In this document: positions 1 to 10,234 of the stretch, one piece after another
Layout: every line of letters begins with the position of its first letter
Position numbering within the stretch: the stretch's first letter is position 1
Origin: Lasioglossum baleicum
Lineage: Eukaryota; Arthropoda; Insecta; Hymenoptera; Halictidae
Direction of reading: 5' to 3'
Length of the DNA stretch: 64,000 nt
Assembly: GCF_051020765.1 (NCBI RefSeq)
Contig: NC_134933.1
Span: 13,551,461 to 13,615,460, forward strand
Notes under the pieces: generated by a model
Seen by the model: only the letters and a program-made list of their open reading frames with translations
Told to the model about the DNA's origin: nothing
Database searches by the model: none
Position numbers and translations under genes: made by a program

Positions 1-345
1 GTTTAGTTCATAACTTCAATTGGATTCTTACTATCCCCTGCCGACTTAAAGCTTTATACTTTCATTGGGCTTTTACCTTTAACAGTGATAATTATGGGGC
101 TAATAGCGACTAGACGGATAACGTGTAAATTATCTTTTGCCCTACATTCCCGGAACGCGAAAATAATCGCCCGGGAAACTCGTCGTTCCTCGGACAATCA
201 TCCTCATTTACCCTGTCGTCTTCGCCATAGAACTTTTGTTTTGTGGAATAATTGGTGGCCTTAAGACGGGTTCCCACGCAATGGAACGAGCATTTAGCGC
301 TCGAATTATATTCACGTTAAGCATATTAACGTAATAATGAATCAC
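1..345. other. Non-coding, nothing recognised
   Basis: AT-rich to mixed sequence, presumably within the Rox8 intron downstream of exon 3542-3644. I see no repeat or motif of note up to the palindromic element that begins at 349. Confidence 0.5.
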
Positions 346-348
346 GTA

Positions 349-831
349 CAGGGTGTAACAAAATTTAGTGTCATGGTTTTGGCAGATGGTTGTACACCTT
401 CGGATCGGTGGAGATTTGTTAAAAGAAATTGCCGCACAATCGACTTTGACCTTGAGATTCAAGGTCAAGTTTTTATGCTTGCATCGCATTCTACTCACCA
501 TGGGGACCAAACCCCTCTATTTGTTTACATCCGTTCCGTTTACAAAATAATGGTGGCCAAATCGAAGCCGCTGCTCAAGGACAATTGTTAACAGCCATAA
601 ACCATGATGGTTCTCAACTCAAGGGAACGGAAGACGACGTTAAAACACTTAACATTCTTTTATAAGAGAACGGTTGAGTTGTGACCTATGGTTCCTTTGA
701 CAAGTTTGGTCCCCATGGTGAGTAGAATGCGATGCAAGCATAAAAAATTTGACCTTGAATCTCAAGCTCCACCGATCCAAAGGTGTACAACCATCTGCCA
801 AAACCATGACACAAAATTTTGTTACACCCTG
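349..831. mobile_element. Palindromic TA-flanked MITE (Tc1/mariner-like), 483 bp
   Basis: The termini are inverted repeats beginning CAGGGTGTAACAAAATTT, each flanked by the dinucleotide TA (347-348 and 832-833), the target duplication of Tc1/mariner elements. The inverted arms run inward about 170 bp to a shared segment containing CACCATGGGGACCAAAC. The right arm lacks about 35 bp present in the left arm just after GGATCGGTGGAG. Open frames inside read across the arms and are not transposase. It is non-autonomous and of the long-palindrome type. The superfamily call rests on the TA sites and termini only. Confidence 0.85.
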
Positions 832-2586
832 TACACAAGTGAGGTAACATCGTTCATTCAATTCTAAAGAATTTATTAATTTCTCAGGATGATCTCAGCC
901 GAAGAGCGAGAAGACTGGCAGAGGTTTCGAAGAATTCAATGGTCGGTCGAAAAAACAAGAAGATCGACTCGGGAAGCCTGGACGAAGCAATTGTCGCCGC
1001 GTTACTTCTTCCCATTAACCAAAACAACTTCCGTAAAAACAAAGTTTCCGCTTATTGCCGTGGCCAATGGCGGCGCTCAAGGTGAACAAAGTTAGAACGG
1101 CCGGTATTTACTGTGGTAGATGCGCGCAGTGATTTGAGGCACGGTTAAGTGTCCCGGATAAGCTCGTGTTTCTCCCGGCGGATATTTACTTGGCCACGGT
1201 GACGGCGACACTCGGTCGCAATGCCGCATTACAAACGAGCCTTTTTCTCTATTTTTTAAGCTGGTTCGAGAAGGTGTGCCCGACGCGGTTCGTTATTGGT
1301 CCCCAGGTGAGAGACACCTGTGCGGTTAAACGTTCAGCTTATTAAGGACGTGGCAGCAGCCTAAGTCTGTGAAAAAAAGCTTGTCTCCGCGTGTCTTCAA
1401 AGCGTGTGATCGGATCTCGTCTCGGCAGCGTACGATTACACGTAAAACCGACCGGTCAGAGCTTAGCTATTCGACTAAACTGAACGGAAACAATAAGACG
1501 CAAATGGAACAGCGGCCGGTTGTGCAGGCCGCGCGCCACACACGTTAATTGCAGACGCGCCGCCGCGTTTTATTATAGCGGGTTACGTTCCTTTTTTCTT
1601 TTTTTTTTTTCATATTTCCGCTCGTTTGCGTAGGCCGCATTGCACCGTGTCACCGTTCAATTTATTTTTACACGATCTCTTTCCGTTCCATCATTGATCC
1701 ACGGCTACTCCCGGCTCGCATTCATCCGTTTTATTCGTTGAATAATTTTATTGGCCGCTGCCATGCCGCCAGGATTAAAACGGAATATTCAACGGCCGCC
1801 GTTCTCGCGCTACCAGCAAGACGTAAACGCTCGCGGATAGTGGAAACACCGAAAACGGTAAATAGAGGATGATGAGCGTTGTCGCGGCAACGATAGCTAT
1901 TCCGCAACGTAATAATCAATTTTGTAATATTCCTCGGAGCTAACACGACGTCCCGGAGAGGCTAGAAATGTTTGTAAGGTTGAAAATTGTGCTTTGTCGA
2001 TTTATCGGAACAGCGCGGCGCGGCGTCTCACGCTGGCACGAGCGTCAGAGTGTTAATAAACGCGTGGCCGGACGAAAGCGACGGTAGAACCGTTTCGAGC
2101 ATTTCGGAATGACACGGCGAAAGTTTTTTGCGCCGGACGAGGCAGCAGGTGGCGCGAAAGGGGGCGCGAATTTTTCGAACTCGCCCCACAGTAATGATAT
2201 CGTGCACGTCCATTTCGCGAGCCGGGGAATTTCGCCGACCTAACGGATTTCCGGTTGCGGCAAGGAAAATTCCGTGTCCGCCAACGGGAAGCGTGATATT
2301 TAATTTCGTCTGACAGTTGCGGATCCGCGTCAGTCCGATCTCCGAGCGCAAATATATCGCCGCTTCTTATTTTTCGCTTTTGTTCCTCTGACGAGTTCTT
2401 TATTACCGAATTCTTCTTTAAACCTCATCCATTGTCACGTTCACTGTCATGGCTTCGCCGGTGAACAGCGTTATGCAATGTTTCGACCCTTTTTATGCAG
2501 ACTACTAACGGGTAGTGACATGTCTATTCTTCCTTTGATAAGCTCTTCATTATTTCAATTCATGGTAGTTGCTTCTTAGTCATCAC
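832..2586. other. GC-rich, CpG-containing non-coding block
   Basis: Mostly unique GC-rich sequence with a poly-T tract near 1591-1610. It holds one exon-like segment (1261-1306, plus strand) defined only by splice consensus. No family was recognised in the short open frames on either strand, including the 107-codon minus-strand frame at 2028-2351. Confidence 0.45.
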
Positions 2587-2706
2587 TGGACTGCGGTTTT
2601 TGAGGCAAAATAAAAATTGTCTGCATCAATTGCGAGATATAGATATTATTTTCTTTTCTGAATAATTTTAATGAGTTTAATAAATGCATCTCAAATCCGC
2701 AGTCTA
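2587..2706. mobile_element. hAT-type MITE, TAGACTGCGG family, short copy
   Basis: A 120-bp element with terminal inverted repeats TGGACTGCGG at the left and CCGCAGTCTA at the right, flanked by 8-bp near-direct repeats GTCATCAC and CTTATCAC (6 of 8 match; the left one fits the hAT NTNNNNAN target consensus). Subterminal segments (GGCAAAATAAAAAT at the left, ATAAATGCATCT at the right) match the longer copies at 24664-24865 and 27416-27615. Interior sequence is lost compared with those roughly 200-bp copies. Confidence 0.75.
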
Positions 2707-2803
2707 CTTATCACTATCTTCGTTTAAACACTCCAAGACTATTCAAAAATATGTTAATCGAATACAAAATTTTTTCAAAATTGTTAGGACGCAATATATT
2801 ATA

Positions 2804-3243
2804 AGGGTGTCTCAGCTGAAGGAGGCCACCTAAAGATCTTTATTTTTAATGGCCAAGAAATATTTATGGCATAATTTAATTGGTATCGCAGGAGGAATAT
2901 CATAGAAGAACAATTTCTTTTGTCCGGTTATTTTTTCATAGTTTTTTCAAGGTCATCGTAATTTTTTTATCGGGAAAACATTTTCTTTTATTCCATCTTA
3001 TAGCGGCTGAAAAAATACATTTGAATATGCTTAAGTCATTAACAAGATCAAATAAAAAAAAGTTTTCCCGATAAAAAATAGCGACGACCTTGAAAAAACT
3101 ATGAAAAAATAACCGGACAAAAGAAATTGTTCTTCTATAATATTCCTCCTTCGATACCATTTAAATTATGCCATAAATATCTTCTGTGCCATTAAAAATA
3201 AAGGAAATATTTAGGTGGCCTCTCCTTTAGTTGAGACACCCTG
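2804..3243. mobile_element. Palindromic TA-flanked MITE (Tc1/mariner-like), 440 bp
   Basis: Almost the whole element is one inverted repeat. The left end (AGGGTGTCTCAGCTGAAGG) pairs with the right end (GAGACACCCTG), and the arms of about 200 bp continue through GGCCACCTAAA and ATTGTTCTTCT to a small centre near 3000-3045. TA flanks lie at 2802-2803 and 3244-3245. The first C of the consensus CAGGGTG terminus seems lost on the left. Both strands show the same open frame (shared RRTISFVRLFFHSFFKV) because the arms mirror each other; it is not a transposase. Confidence 0.85.
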
Positions 3244-3245
3244 TA

Positions 3246-3541
3246 TAATGACGCTTTGAATTTAAGCAAATTGAATAAACGAGAAATGTCCAAGCACGTT
3301 TGAATGATGTATTTCAAAGAAAGACAGGATTGTGAAGAGCTGAGGCAACAGATAACGACTCTACTCCATGATGTTTGTATAATGAACATTTACAATTTCT
3401 TTGCTATCGTTGTACAATAGTTCTATTAGTAGGCATTTCTTGTTTGTCGAGCACCTGATCGGTCGTTAACAACAGCAATCATGCACTATCGATGAACACC
3501 GGAAATTCTCAAGAAACCGAATTGTACATGCGAGCACTCAC
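3246..3541. other. Intronic sequence just downstream of the Rox8 donor
   Basis: Starts with the donor of exon 3542-3644 (GTGAGTGC on the minus strand). AT-rich, with no repeat noticed. Confidence 0.5.
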
Positions 3542-3644
3542 CTTCAGATTTTGGTGCAGGAGGTTTGCGGGTCGCCCAATTCGTTCGAATGCTTCTGCTA
3601 CCGAGCCATTGTCCGTTCATGGCACCGATGGCACTTTCCGCTTC
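3542..3644 (-). CDS. Rox8: Rox8/TIAR (TIA-1 family) internal exon: end of RRM2 plus linker
   Basis: Read on the minus strand, this 103-nt exon opens in phase 0 directly after an acceptor (TTGTTTTAG) and ends with one base of a split codon before a strong donor (GTGAGTGC). It encodes 34 residues that start EAESAIGAMNGQW, pass through SIRTNWATRKPPAP and end KSE. That is the alpha2-beta4 end of RRM2 and the following linker of TIA-1/TIAR/Rox8 proteins, which bind U-rich RNA, modulate alternative splicing near weak 5' splice sites, and assemble stress granules (family knowledge). It follows exon 10159-10234 in frame. The next exon, expected to lead into RRM3, would lie below position 3541 on this strand, but I find nothing like it, so it is presumably left of the window. 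No stop, frameshift or lost splice site is visible, so this looks like a functional exon and not a processed copy. Confidence 0.93.
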
Positions 3645-6004
3645 CTAAAACAATGGAAAGAGAACTGAACGTTGTCGCTTTAAAGCTTCACGGTCAGAAA
3701 AATATAAATTCTCTACTTGCAACGAAGAAATTAACATTTTTTTAGATCATTATTATTAAACTGCAGATATCTGTACAACACATTTTGAGCGAATATCACG
3801 CACAACAATACGCAATCTGCTTATTATAATGACATGACAAGTCCATTAACTTGATTACTTGTTCTCCATTTATTTTTTCAACGACTGCACCAACACATTT
3901 TACGCATAAAATTCAGAATGTATTACGCGGAAAATGTATTTTTGTGTGTTCTCCGAGTACCCACTTATTCTATATCTTTTACTCTTTTATTTCAGTGAAA
4001 TTTAGATTTGCCTTCTGTGTGTTTTTTATTATAAAGAACGTTGAGTAGATTTTTAAGTGATATAAACCGTGGCAACGCGCAACGGTTGCGTTTATCTCGA
4101 GTGTCGACGGCTTCGTAGCTACCGTGCAACAAGAAATCACGATCGCCTTGCTCCTTTGCATTAAAGAAGAGATCAAACACTGGAATAAACTAGAAGGTGA
4201 AACATTACGACCACCGGCTAGAGGTCGTAACTCGTACGTACCACGTAAGATGGTGACCGTAACTTTTATTTACTACTACCCTGATTTGCGAAAAGCAGCG
4301 CGAGTGGATTGAGAAAAGTGGTCTATTACCGTTTCGCCGGGTGGAACAATAACAATAAATACGTATAAAAGTATATTTTCCTTCCGGCACCAGCGGAAAA
4401 CCACCTGAAAAATACATTTTCACCTTTCTGATATTTAAAACCCTGCATATATACGCTATTACGAATATCGCGTATCAAATCTGCGAGTTTCCATCTCGAA
4501 ATTGGAGTACGGACTACGGTTTTCCAAAAATATTTTGCTAAAAATGTCCTAGCGATGGTTGTAACGTGGTACTCTGCATATTCTGTTACATTAACGAATA
4601 AACAAGTCGCAATAATAAATTTAATCTTTTTAACGCGATTTCTGTGAAATGAAGACAGATTTTTAATAAATTTAATCCTCTCCAAGCTGTGTTAAGTTTA
4701 CACGTTTTGTGAACGAGGAAAGTGAAATTGAGCTTGTACTTTATATTTACTCTGCAACTCTATTTTCGATCAACATTTTATACCTCCCCGAACGATCGCC
4801 AACACGCAAAACTAATGCTCGCGAAATACACATCTCGAGGAAAAAAGGTGTTCGCGACCTCTTCGCGACAATGGCACTAACGCGGCGCGAGTTTGGCAAT
4901 AAGAAACTCGCGGCGGATATTGTTCAAAAGTTGGTGCGACGGAATCCCGGTTTCCCGCTTGGGGAGTAGTTTCCGATGCGGGTTAAGTTAATACACATTT
5001 TCAAATTTTCTCCGATCCGCTGCATCTTCGCCGGATTCTTCGGGGAGCGCTCCGGGCGAACCTAGAGATTCCTGGTCTGACGCCATTGGATTCGCGACCG
5101 ACTGCAAAAATCAGGCTTCTCGCGCTGGCAGATCATGGTTGTCGAGAAGAGAGGATGGGAAGAATCGCATGGCCTTATACTTTCAGATATTGATCTTGCC
5201 TTTTGACAAGAGAGATTGACCACCGAGCCCTTGCCCCAGAACCATGAGAGAACAGAGTTGTCGTTAGCCCACGAAAAATGCCTAACAAGTGCAGGAGCCA
5301 AGAATGAGTCAACGGAGAAGAGCGGTGGTTGTATTCGTGGAGGCAGAGCCCCGGAGTCGAAATGGATGTGGAATAACAGAGGGCGACATTGGTAGCTCAC
5401 AAACTCGTGCCTCCACGTAAATGCAAATGTCCGTAACAGTGTGCCGGTGGTAGTTGGACAGTTGATGTGAAGAGGGACGGGATAGGAAACTTAAAAATAT
5501 TCCTGTCGCGAGAAATCCCCCGAAAAGGTTGACTGTTTGAAAAGCTCTTCGGCGGTACGTACGAGGAGGGGTTGGTGGCCCACCCCCTAACCTCCTCGGC
5601 AGCATTCCGGTTACCACCGTTTGCTCCATTTCGAGGACTCGTGGGTCCGCCTTTTGCCTCGTTTCCCCAACTGTTACCCCCCCGCTCGTCCTCCTCATCC
5701 TCTTCCTCGTAGTACGACTCTACTCGGCGTCTCCCTTCCTTCCTTCCGTCTCCGGTGAACTTAGCATCGCTGATGCCAACGGCATCACCGTCATCTTCAA
5801 CCAGTCCTCCACTCTTTTCTACGATCCTTATCCCGCGTCACCCTTGCCACCCGCGGGATAAAGTATTTCCGATTCGAATTTCCATTCCCCGATATGATGC
5901 CGCACATTCGCGCGGTTAGCCTAGCTAGAGCGGAAGACCGAATGCTCGCCTCTAAGCCGATTCTAAACTGCGGTCGATAACTTGCCTTCTCCTAGTCCCA
6001 GGCT

Positions 6005-6070
6005 TGCTCTATCTTTCTATCTCGTACTCTCTTTCAACCTCTCTCGCTCTCGCTCTCTCTTCCTCTTTCG
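6005..6070 (+). repeat. CT-rich simple sequence
   Basis: Irregular pyrimidine tract of CTCT, CTAT and CGCTCT units (polypurine on the minus, Rox8-sense strand). It lies in a GC-rich part of the Rox8 intron. Confidence 0.7.
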
Positions 6071-7350
6071 CTTCTAACCAACCAACCTCGGGGGGAGGAA
6101 CCGTTGAATCTATCTACCACCCTCTGACTCCTACCACTTTCCGTGACCAGACCGTTTATACGACACGCCGGCCACCCTCTGCCGACCTCGACGCCCCCGG
6201 TGCCTGACTAGTTCGAGCTGTCTAAGTACCCATCAAATCAAATTTCTTGCCGCCGAAGACGCTCCGCGAGCTCTCGCAACATAGTTTGCCTGCTCCTCTT
6301 GCTCTTTCAGCCTGGCCACCCTGAAAGGAAACCGAACTTCTGCGGAAAGAGGTTTTATTAACCCCTAACCCTTCCGACCCCAGTTTTTCCTGCGTGGATC
6401 TACTCCATTTCTCTTGTCACTGAACTTCTTGTAAATACGAAGCGCACGTAAATGACAAGTGACATAATGACTTAATTTTCTTTCGTATATACGTGTCATT
6501 CAGAAAGTAGTTTTGCAATAAAACAGAAAACGCTATATCCAAACAAACATTAAAATAACCGTCATATGTAACAATGAAAAATGTCCTTCTCCGATTTAAA
6601 AAAGATTAAAGAACTTCGACTTGCTTCAAAAAATGACACCGGCTAATCGATCACCGAGAGTCCGGTCTGTGTTTGCGCATGATTCGAGAGCACGAAATAT
6701 CCTGATTAATTATCGCCGGCATAAAATCACGAAACCAATAAACCCGTCACCTGTAAGTCCGGAAATTCTAGAAAAAAGTTTCACGGTTTCCGATAAAATC
6801 GCGCAGACGAGAAAGAGGAACGCCGCGTCGCGCCGCGCCGGCCGAGAGAGCGGGGCGCGCACTTCATTTTATATTCTTAGCTTCCATTTCCCGGTTGATT
6901 TCGAAATTTTCCGCCGGCGACATAATATTCCCATAAAATATCCGTGCCGTTGATTCGGCTGGGGTCCGGTCGAGAACGGGAACGATCGATCGACGGGTAA
7001 TGTCGGGTAACACATACCGGTGAAAAGCGTTTACAAATCACGCGCTGGGGTCGGCCGCGATACGTCTCGACCCCCCAAGGAGGTAGACGTAAGTTTCGTT
7101 AGAGCCACGTAATCCGACGCCACGTATCGTCGGTATCGGACCATGACACAGTAATGCGTGTAAAGTACTGTAAAGCAACCGGCGTCGTTGCTCAGAGCCT
7201 CACCTGCGCCGCACGTACAATAACGGACCTGCCTCATTACGCGACTGTGGATGTTTATGCATTTATGGCTTTTGAAAATTTTCTTATATATTAGATGGTA
7301 ATGTGAGATGCATTTCCACGAATCTTTACATTTAACAGCATTTGAAAGTA

Positions 7351-7610
7351 TTAGGCTGGCAACGAAATTCGCGAACTTTTGTTTCGTAATTCTTTTATTG
7401 TATCATTATAACCTCATTCAGTGACCATTCCTTCTGAACTGTATGTCATTGGGAGGCTCTGAATTTTGCGATTAATTTGATATAAAATACTCTAAAAAAA
7501 TTTTATTTAAATTAATATAATTAATATAATTAAAAATTCTATTTAAAAAATATATATAAATGACTTTGTTTGCGAAAATGTGGAGGTCGCGAACTTAGTT
7601 GCCAACCTAA
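7351..7610. mobile_element. mariner-type MITE, 260 bp
   Basis: Termini TTAGGCTGGCAACGAAATTC at the left and, read inward, TTAGGTTGGCAACTAAGTTC at the right form an inverted repeat of about 30 bp continuing into TCGCGAAC. TTAGG-type ends followed by a GGCAAC core are typical of mariner elements. TA target duplications lie at 7349-7350 and 7611-7612. The interior is AT-rich and carries no transposase, so this is an internally deleted or miniature derivative. Confidence 0.88.
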
Positions 7611-7791
7611 TATATGAGTGACACGGATCTACAAATAGCCTTTTTTAAATTATCAATATAAGCCCATGTAAAAATAGATACGTACAAAATAACTTTCAGT
7701 ATTTTCTATGCATTTTTTCAAAATTTCTTTTTCACGACAAACTAATTGTTCTAGCTTCTAAAAGTGTCCAAGTCGTATGGTCTAACATTAA

Positions 7792-7917
7792 CCTTTAGCA
7801 CTCGAGTGGCGACTCTGAGGCACTAAAAAATAGCATTAATCAAAATATAAATATAAAATGGAAAAGTCATGTAGAATGGAATAATTTTCGAGTGACAATA
7901 ACTCCGACTGCAAGGGG
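7792..7917. mobile_element. piggyBac-type MITE, 126 bp
   Basis: Flanked by TTAA at 7788-7791 and 7918-7921, the piggyBac target site. Left end CCTTTAGCACTCGAGTGGCG, right end (inward) CCCCTTGCAGTCGGAG. The left end through GACTCTGAGGC matches the right end of the element at 54165-54404 read in reverse, so the two are one family in opposite orientation. No coding capacity. Confidence 0.82.
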
Positions 7918-8021
7918 TTAAAAACAGTGATCGTCTTTGTAAGTGTCCGAATGGCGTTGCAAGTGACTGTACGTCTTATAAGATCGTTAATGTAGTTCAC
8001 AATTCAGTAGAACGTAGTATA

Positions 8022-8499
8022 TTTGGTTGTGTAATAAATTCCCGCGTTTTTTGTACTTTATTTTGTTCCCGCAATTTTGTTTCGTTAAGTAAGGTATATA
8101 TATTCATTCGCAAGTCTTTTTCTTGCTCTACAAACCTATCTGCTTCAATTTTTCGAATTAATTAATTTTAATCAAGCTTTTTCAATGGAAGTTCCAGGGG
8201 GCAGAAAAATTCATTCTCGACATCTCACTCAAGTTGTGTGGCACCCAAGCTCCAAGTTTTTGAGTAAAGCCCATGGAGTGAAGATGGTTAGCGATGGTCT
8301 ATCACTTCGAGCAGATGTCAAAAATGAATTTCTCTGCCTCCTGGAACTTTCATTGAAAAAGCCGGAAAATTTATTAAAATTTATTAATTCGAAAAATTTA
8401 AGCAGATGGGTTTGTAGAGCAAGAGAAAGACTTGCGAATGCATATACAAATAGAAAGAAATAAAATACAAAAAACGCGGGAATTTATTACACAACCCAA
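8022..8499. mobile_element. Long palindromic TA-flanked MITE, 478 bp
   Basis: TA flanks at 8020-8021 and 8500-8501. Inverted ends TTTGGTTGTGTAATAAATTC (left) and TTGGGTTGTGTAATAAATTC (right, inward) lead into CCCGCGTTTTTTGTA, and the arms stay paired for roughly 190 bp to the segments containing GAAAGTTCCAGG. The central loop is about 60-100 bp. The 92-codon frame at 8185-8463 runs through both arms and resembles no transposase. TA sites suggest the Tc1/mariner group. On the Rox8 transcript strand it would fold into a long duplex. Confidence 0.85.
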
Positions 8500-9935
8500 T
8501 ACATCTACTGAAGTTTTGACGACGTGTGAGCTACTATGTAGATATCGAGCAACGGTACACAACAATGCAGGAGCTGTTGGAATGACACTATAGTAATTTC
8601 CAGTGGTGTGCCTCAGGGTTAATTCAAACGGGGTACGGTCTAGCAGCGGCTCGTTTATCGCCGAAGATCTCGAAAAACAGGGTCGAGGTCGAGGGAAAGC
8701 GGGAATCTGGGGAATTCGCGTTCCCTCGTACATCTTAAGAGGGCCCGGGGTGTTGGGCACTCGGTGATCAGAAGCCCGATTTAGGTACGTGTATCCGAAG
8801 GATATAGTGACGGCGGTTAAGGGTGTGAGGAGGGTTTTCGAGGAGGGTTGGTGGTCCGCGGCTGAGGGTGGGCGCCCGGAGAAATTTTCGCGTGTTCTTC
8901 GAGGTTAACGGAGACACCCGGAAAATTTATACTTCGGCAATAGTAATACCGTGGGTGTGAGACAGGTGCCGGTGGTGGTCCAGATCGATAGAACGTTAAA
9001 ACAGAGGGGAAACGAGAGAGAGAGAGACAGAGAGAGAAAGGGGGAGAAGAGAGAGAGAGAGAGAGAGAGTCTGCACCTCCGGGGCAGTCACCCCGACGAA
9101 TAACCTCGCCATAAGCGGGGAAAAGCCTTCTTTTACTCAGCCGTACGTCCAACTTGCCTGTGATTTACGTCACAGATTTCGGGGCACAGTAAAAGTCGGG
9201 GACACCGGAGCCTCGTTCCCCCGAAAAATCATGTTGCAAAGCGTGACGCGTGCCCTGCCGCCCGCAGTCTTCCTTATTTAATCAGCGGAAGTTCCGTCGG
9301 GAGCGGGAGATTTGAAAAGCTACCGCGCCGTGACCTAGGAAAATTTCCCAGCGGCCGCTGCGAGTTCTAATATCCTCCGAAATGGGTCAGCTTTCCGGTT
9401 GAAAAAAGTTTCCGTAAACATCGTCGTTTTGATTGGAACTATTGTGCATGCTGATCATCAATGGTGGTTCATATTATTAACGTTATTATATGCAAACCTA
9501 TATGTATGCAATTTTTTGGCAAAAGCGAGAGAGTTTATTTGGTTTAGATCCAGTATCATTTCAGTGTCTAAACGAATAAATTCTTTCATCAATTACATTA
9601 CCATTACATTATTATCTGAAATGCATTCTGATGGCTTTGGCTGTGCGAGTGTCGAATGATATTGTTCAGTTAATCGTGGTGCCACTGTTTTATTATATCG
9701 CATTATTCTTCACTTTCGAATTTAATAAATACAACCACAAAGCCACAATCAGTTTTCAGATTACGTATAAGTAATTTACTTCTGATCGCGAGGAATCTTT
9801 TTGCTCGACAAATAATTTTAAATTATTTCATGAATATATATATATATAAATAGAATTTATTAATTTAATACAATTTCGCGTGGTCAAACGAAATTACATA
9901 TTTATCACTTTCTCGTTAAATTTTATGCGTGCTTT
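8500..9935. other. Intronic sequence, GC-rich then AT-rich
   Basis: Positions 8500-9400 are GC-rich with a GA repeat (9013-9069); 9400-9935 is AT-rich with a short ATATAT run near 9835-9850. No coding or element signature recognised. Confidence 0.45.
9013..9069 (+). repeat. (GA)n microsatellite, imperfect
   Basis: Two GA-rich runs separated by AAAGGGGGAGAA. Polypyrimidine on the Rox8-sense strand. Confidence 0.9.
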
Positions 9936-9975
9936 ACGTTATTGGCGAATATTCGTTAATATTCGCCAATAACGT
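9936..9975. repeat. Perfect 40-bp hairpin, 17-bp stem
   Basis: The left arm ACGTTATTGGCGAATAT and right arm ATATTCGCCAATAACGT are exact reverse complements around a 6-base centre. It lies about 180 bp into the intron that follows Rox8 exon 10159-10234. Two further partial copies of the motif (ACGTACGTTCGCC, ATACGTTC) follow immediately. It could be the end of a degraded element or an intronic RNA hairpin; nothing else indicates a function. Confidence 0.9.
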
Positions 9976-10158
9976 ACGTTCGCCATACGTTCACGCGAGA
10001 TTATTATACGTATATTGTATGTTTTATCATTGTATTTGCTTGATACTTTTATTCGTTGGCCCCATTAAAATGTTTCGAAACGCAATTTAATTTTATAAAA
10101 TCTGATTGTAATATTTCTTTGTATTAATAATACTAAATATAATTGTTTCGTAACTTAC

Positions 10159-10234
10159 CACTTTTTTGACAAAAGAAACAAACCCATATCCTTTGGATTT
10201 GAGTGTTTGTGGATCTCTGACGACTCTACAATCC
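10159..10234 (-). CDS. Rox8: Rox8/TIAR (TIA-1 family) internal exon: RNP1 core of RRM2
   Basis: On the minus strand this 76-nt exon sits between a textbook acceptor (a T-rich tract ending TTGCAG) and a donor GTG|GTAAGT. The first base completes a codon begun in the previous exon, so the preceding intron is phase 2; 25 codons follow and the next intron is phase 0. The peptide begins DCRVVRDPQTLKSKGY and contains the RNP1 octamer KGYGFVSF, whose aromatic residues stack on RNA bases in RRMs, then FVKKV. The series RVVRDPQTLKSKGYGFVSF is characteristic of RRM2 in the insect TIA-1/TIAR orthologue Rox8 (family knowledge). Joining it to exon 3542-3644 restores a continuous RRM2. The preceding exon with RNP2 (expected IFVGDL) was searched for by eye to the right on the minus strand and not found. 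All ORFs here are under 30 codons, which is why the gene is easily missed. Confidence 0.93.

Larger units (their letters stand above)
3645..10158 (-). other. Rox8: Rox8 intron between the two RRM2 exons
   Basis: This 6,514-bp phase-0 intron runs on the minus strand from the GTAAGT donor at 10158 to the AG acceptor at 3645-3646. It contains a mariner-type remnant (7351-7610), a piggyBac-type MITE (7792-7917), a 478-bp palindromic element (8022-8499), a 40-bp perfect hairpin (9936-9975), a CT-rich tract (6005-6070) and a GA tract (9013-9069). The remainder alternates AT-rich DNA (3650-4700, 9400-10150) with GC-rich, CpG-containing DNA (4700-6300, 6600-7250, 8600-9400). I see no further exon in it. 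Confidence 0.85.

Noticed and set aside
1085..1125. YCGG-like codons resembling RRM3 of TIA-1
   Set aside because: It lies on the plus strand, opposite to Rox8, with no surrounding RRM3 similarity.
8185..8463. 92-codon frame inside the palindromic element
   Set aside because: It runs through the inverted arm of a MITE and lacks transposase motifs.
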